64,000 nt of DNA, taken from assembly GCF_910592395.1 (NCBI RefSeq), contig NC_088313.1:8560501-8624500 (forward strand). The letters are read 5' to 3'. This stretch comes from Lineus longissimus. Lineage: Eukaryota; Nemertea; Pilidiophora; Heteronemertea; Lineidae. This document shows positions 63,064-64,000 of the stretch, piece after piece. Position 1 is the stretch's first letter. The number at the start of each line of letters is the position of its first letter. Position numbers and translations under genes: made by a program. The notes beneath the pieces were generated by a model. The model ran no database searches and had not been told where the DNA came from. It was given only the letters and a program-made list of their open reading frames with translations.

Positions 63064-64000
63064 ATGGCTGCTGCATATCTACTAGTTCAAAATGGGCAAG
63101 ATGGACTAGACCGACGCAGGCAAGTTGCTCCACGGGAATATCCTGTCAGAGAAAATCCTCTGGAAACCCAACTTATAAAGAGATACCGGATGGATCGGGC
63201 CGGCCTCCAATATTTGTGTGATGAACTACATGACGACTTAGCAAGGCCTACTAAACGGTCTAACGCTTTGTCCGTTGCAGTGCAAGTCTGTGCAGCTCTG
63301 AGATTCTTTGCAAAAAGGAGTTTTCAGGATGTCACCGGAGACACGTTGAAAGTAAGCCGGTATTCTGTTTCACGGTGTGTGCACACAGTGTCCGGTGCGT
63401 TGATTGAGCGTCTTCTTCAAAGACACATAAAATTTCCGAGGGACATCGCTGATCAGAGGCCAGTGAAGGAGGCCTTCTATCAAATTGGACAATTCCCAAA
63501 TGTTCTTGGCACTGTTGATGGTTCTCTGGTACCAATCATCGGGCCCCATATTGAAGAACACTTGTATATTTCCAGAAAGGGTACTCATGCTATCAATGTG
63601 CAGGGTGTCATTGGTCCAGATGGAAGGTTCTTTGACGTTGTTGCCCGATGGCCTGGGAGTACGCACGACTCCTTCATCTGGAAAAACTCGGGCTTGTGTG
63701 ATGAAATGGAAAACAATAGGATAAAAGGTGGATGGCTACTTGGGGACAGTGGCTATGGATTAGCCCCTTGGCTCCTTACTCCAATCAGAAATCCTATAAA
63801 CAGGGCTGAGAAAGCATACAATAGGGCTCTTAAATCCACACGGGGCGTGGTTGAAAGGGGATTTGGAAGGTGGAAAATGCGCTTTCGATGCCTACATAAG
63901 ACGGGTGGCTGTCGATGTTTGAATGTTATCATTGCAACTGCCATTCTACATAATATTTGTATCGAACGGAATACTCCTCTTCCCCACGACGACGACAATG
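63064..64000 (+). CDS. HARBI1-like nuclease, open to the right edge
   Basis: ATG at 63064 starts 312 codons with no stop, continuing past the window. DDE nuclease of the PIF/Harbinger type: helical N-terminal domain (RRRQVAPREYPVRENP, AALRFFAKRSFQDVTGDTLK), first catalytic Asp in GTVDGSLVPI, then YISRKGTHAINVQG, DVVARWPGSTHDSFIW, second Asp in LLGDSGYGLAPWLLTP, Glu in GVVERGFGRWKMRFRCL, and IIATAILHNICIERN near the edge. Family proteins are about 350 aa, so little is missing. Unlike the copy at 36772-38411 it has no frame lesion, and the intron that follows RCLSKDG there is absent here (RCLHKTGG reads straight through). It is either an active transposase or a domesticated gene. Confidence 0.85.
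   Translation, partial: MAAAYLLVQNGQDGLDRRRQVAPREYPVRENPLETQLIKRYRMDRAGLQYLCDELHDDLARPTKRSNALSVAVQVCAALRFFAKRSFQDVTGDTLKVSRYSVSRCVHTVSGALIERLLQRHIKFPRDIADQRPVKEAFYQIGQFPNVLGTVDGSLVPIIGPHIEEHLYISRKGTHAINVQGVIGPDGRFFDVVARWPGSTHDSFIWKNSGLCDEMENNRIKGGWLLGDSGYGLAPWLLTPIRNPINRAEKAYNRALKSTRGVVERGFGRWKMRFRCLHKTGGCRCLNVIIATAILHNICIERNTPLPHDDDN

Noticed and set aside
1-64000. CRISPR arrays, operons, bacterial promoters or rRNA genes
   Set aside because: No spaced direct repeats of the CRISPR kind, no polycistronic gene runs, and no conserved rRNA segments were seen; gene structure is eukaryotic throughout.

Overview
This window looks like nuclear DNA of a metazoan, most probably a marine invertebrate (inference). 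It has spliced genes with GT-AG introns, no operons, and a dense nested mix of animal-type transposons: Tc1/mariner, pogo, PIF/Harbinger, a CR1-like LINE, a Penelope-like element, Ty3 and BEL/Pao LTR elements, and MITEs. It also carries dispersed repeats ending in (GAC)n plus an AGCTCACC hairpin, which I associate with marine invertebrate genomes. The exact taxon cannot be read from the sequence. Clear host genes are almost absent. The best candidate is a possible two-exon secreted protein (46440-46757 and 51992-52879).

The main object is a 16.9 kb retrovirus-like element at 5329-22256. It has 1353-bp LTRs that differ at only two positions, a CTAG target duplication, a PBS matching initiator-Met tRNA and a polypurine tract. 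Its layout is LTR, leader, gag, two retropepsin domains, RT-RNaseH-integrase-chromodomain, an F-type Env, at least three small ORFs (two encode RING-H2 domains), a 2 kb noncoding 3' region and LTR. Gag and protease are joined by a textbook -1 frameshift signal. The env and accessory ORFs each follow a strong splice acceptor, several with the ATG immediately after the AG, and a strong donor lies in the LTR. This is the architecture of a complex retrovirus on a Ty3 chromovirus backbone. This copy has a frame change and a stop between protease and RT.

Layout, left to right: 1-180 edge repeat; 1085-2631 a Tc1 transposase with two introns; 3475-4182 an unknown Pro/Ser-rich ORF; 4666-5328 the 3' end of an older Ty3 element; 5329-22256 the retrovirus-like element; 22262-23240 a pogo-like remnant; 23954-26868 a Harbinger element split by a 384-bp MITE; 27407-29564 a Harbinger SANT/MYB-like partner gene; 30531-31645 a tandem-unit repeat; 31686-36178 a CR1-like LINE (minus); 36772-38411 a HARBI1-like gene (minus); 39433-40672 a TIR element; 42380-43684 a Penelope-like RT/GIY-YIG remnant; 46440-52879 the possible host gene with repeats in its intron; 53140-56600 a Ty3/BEL chimera; 56931-58183 and 59533-62307 two further pogo-like elements; 63064 to the right edge an open HARBI1-like nuclease.

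All splice models come from consensus GT/AG sites and reading-frame continuity only. Family names come from motif recognition, not database searches.
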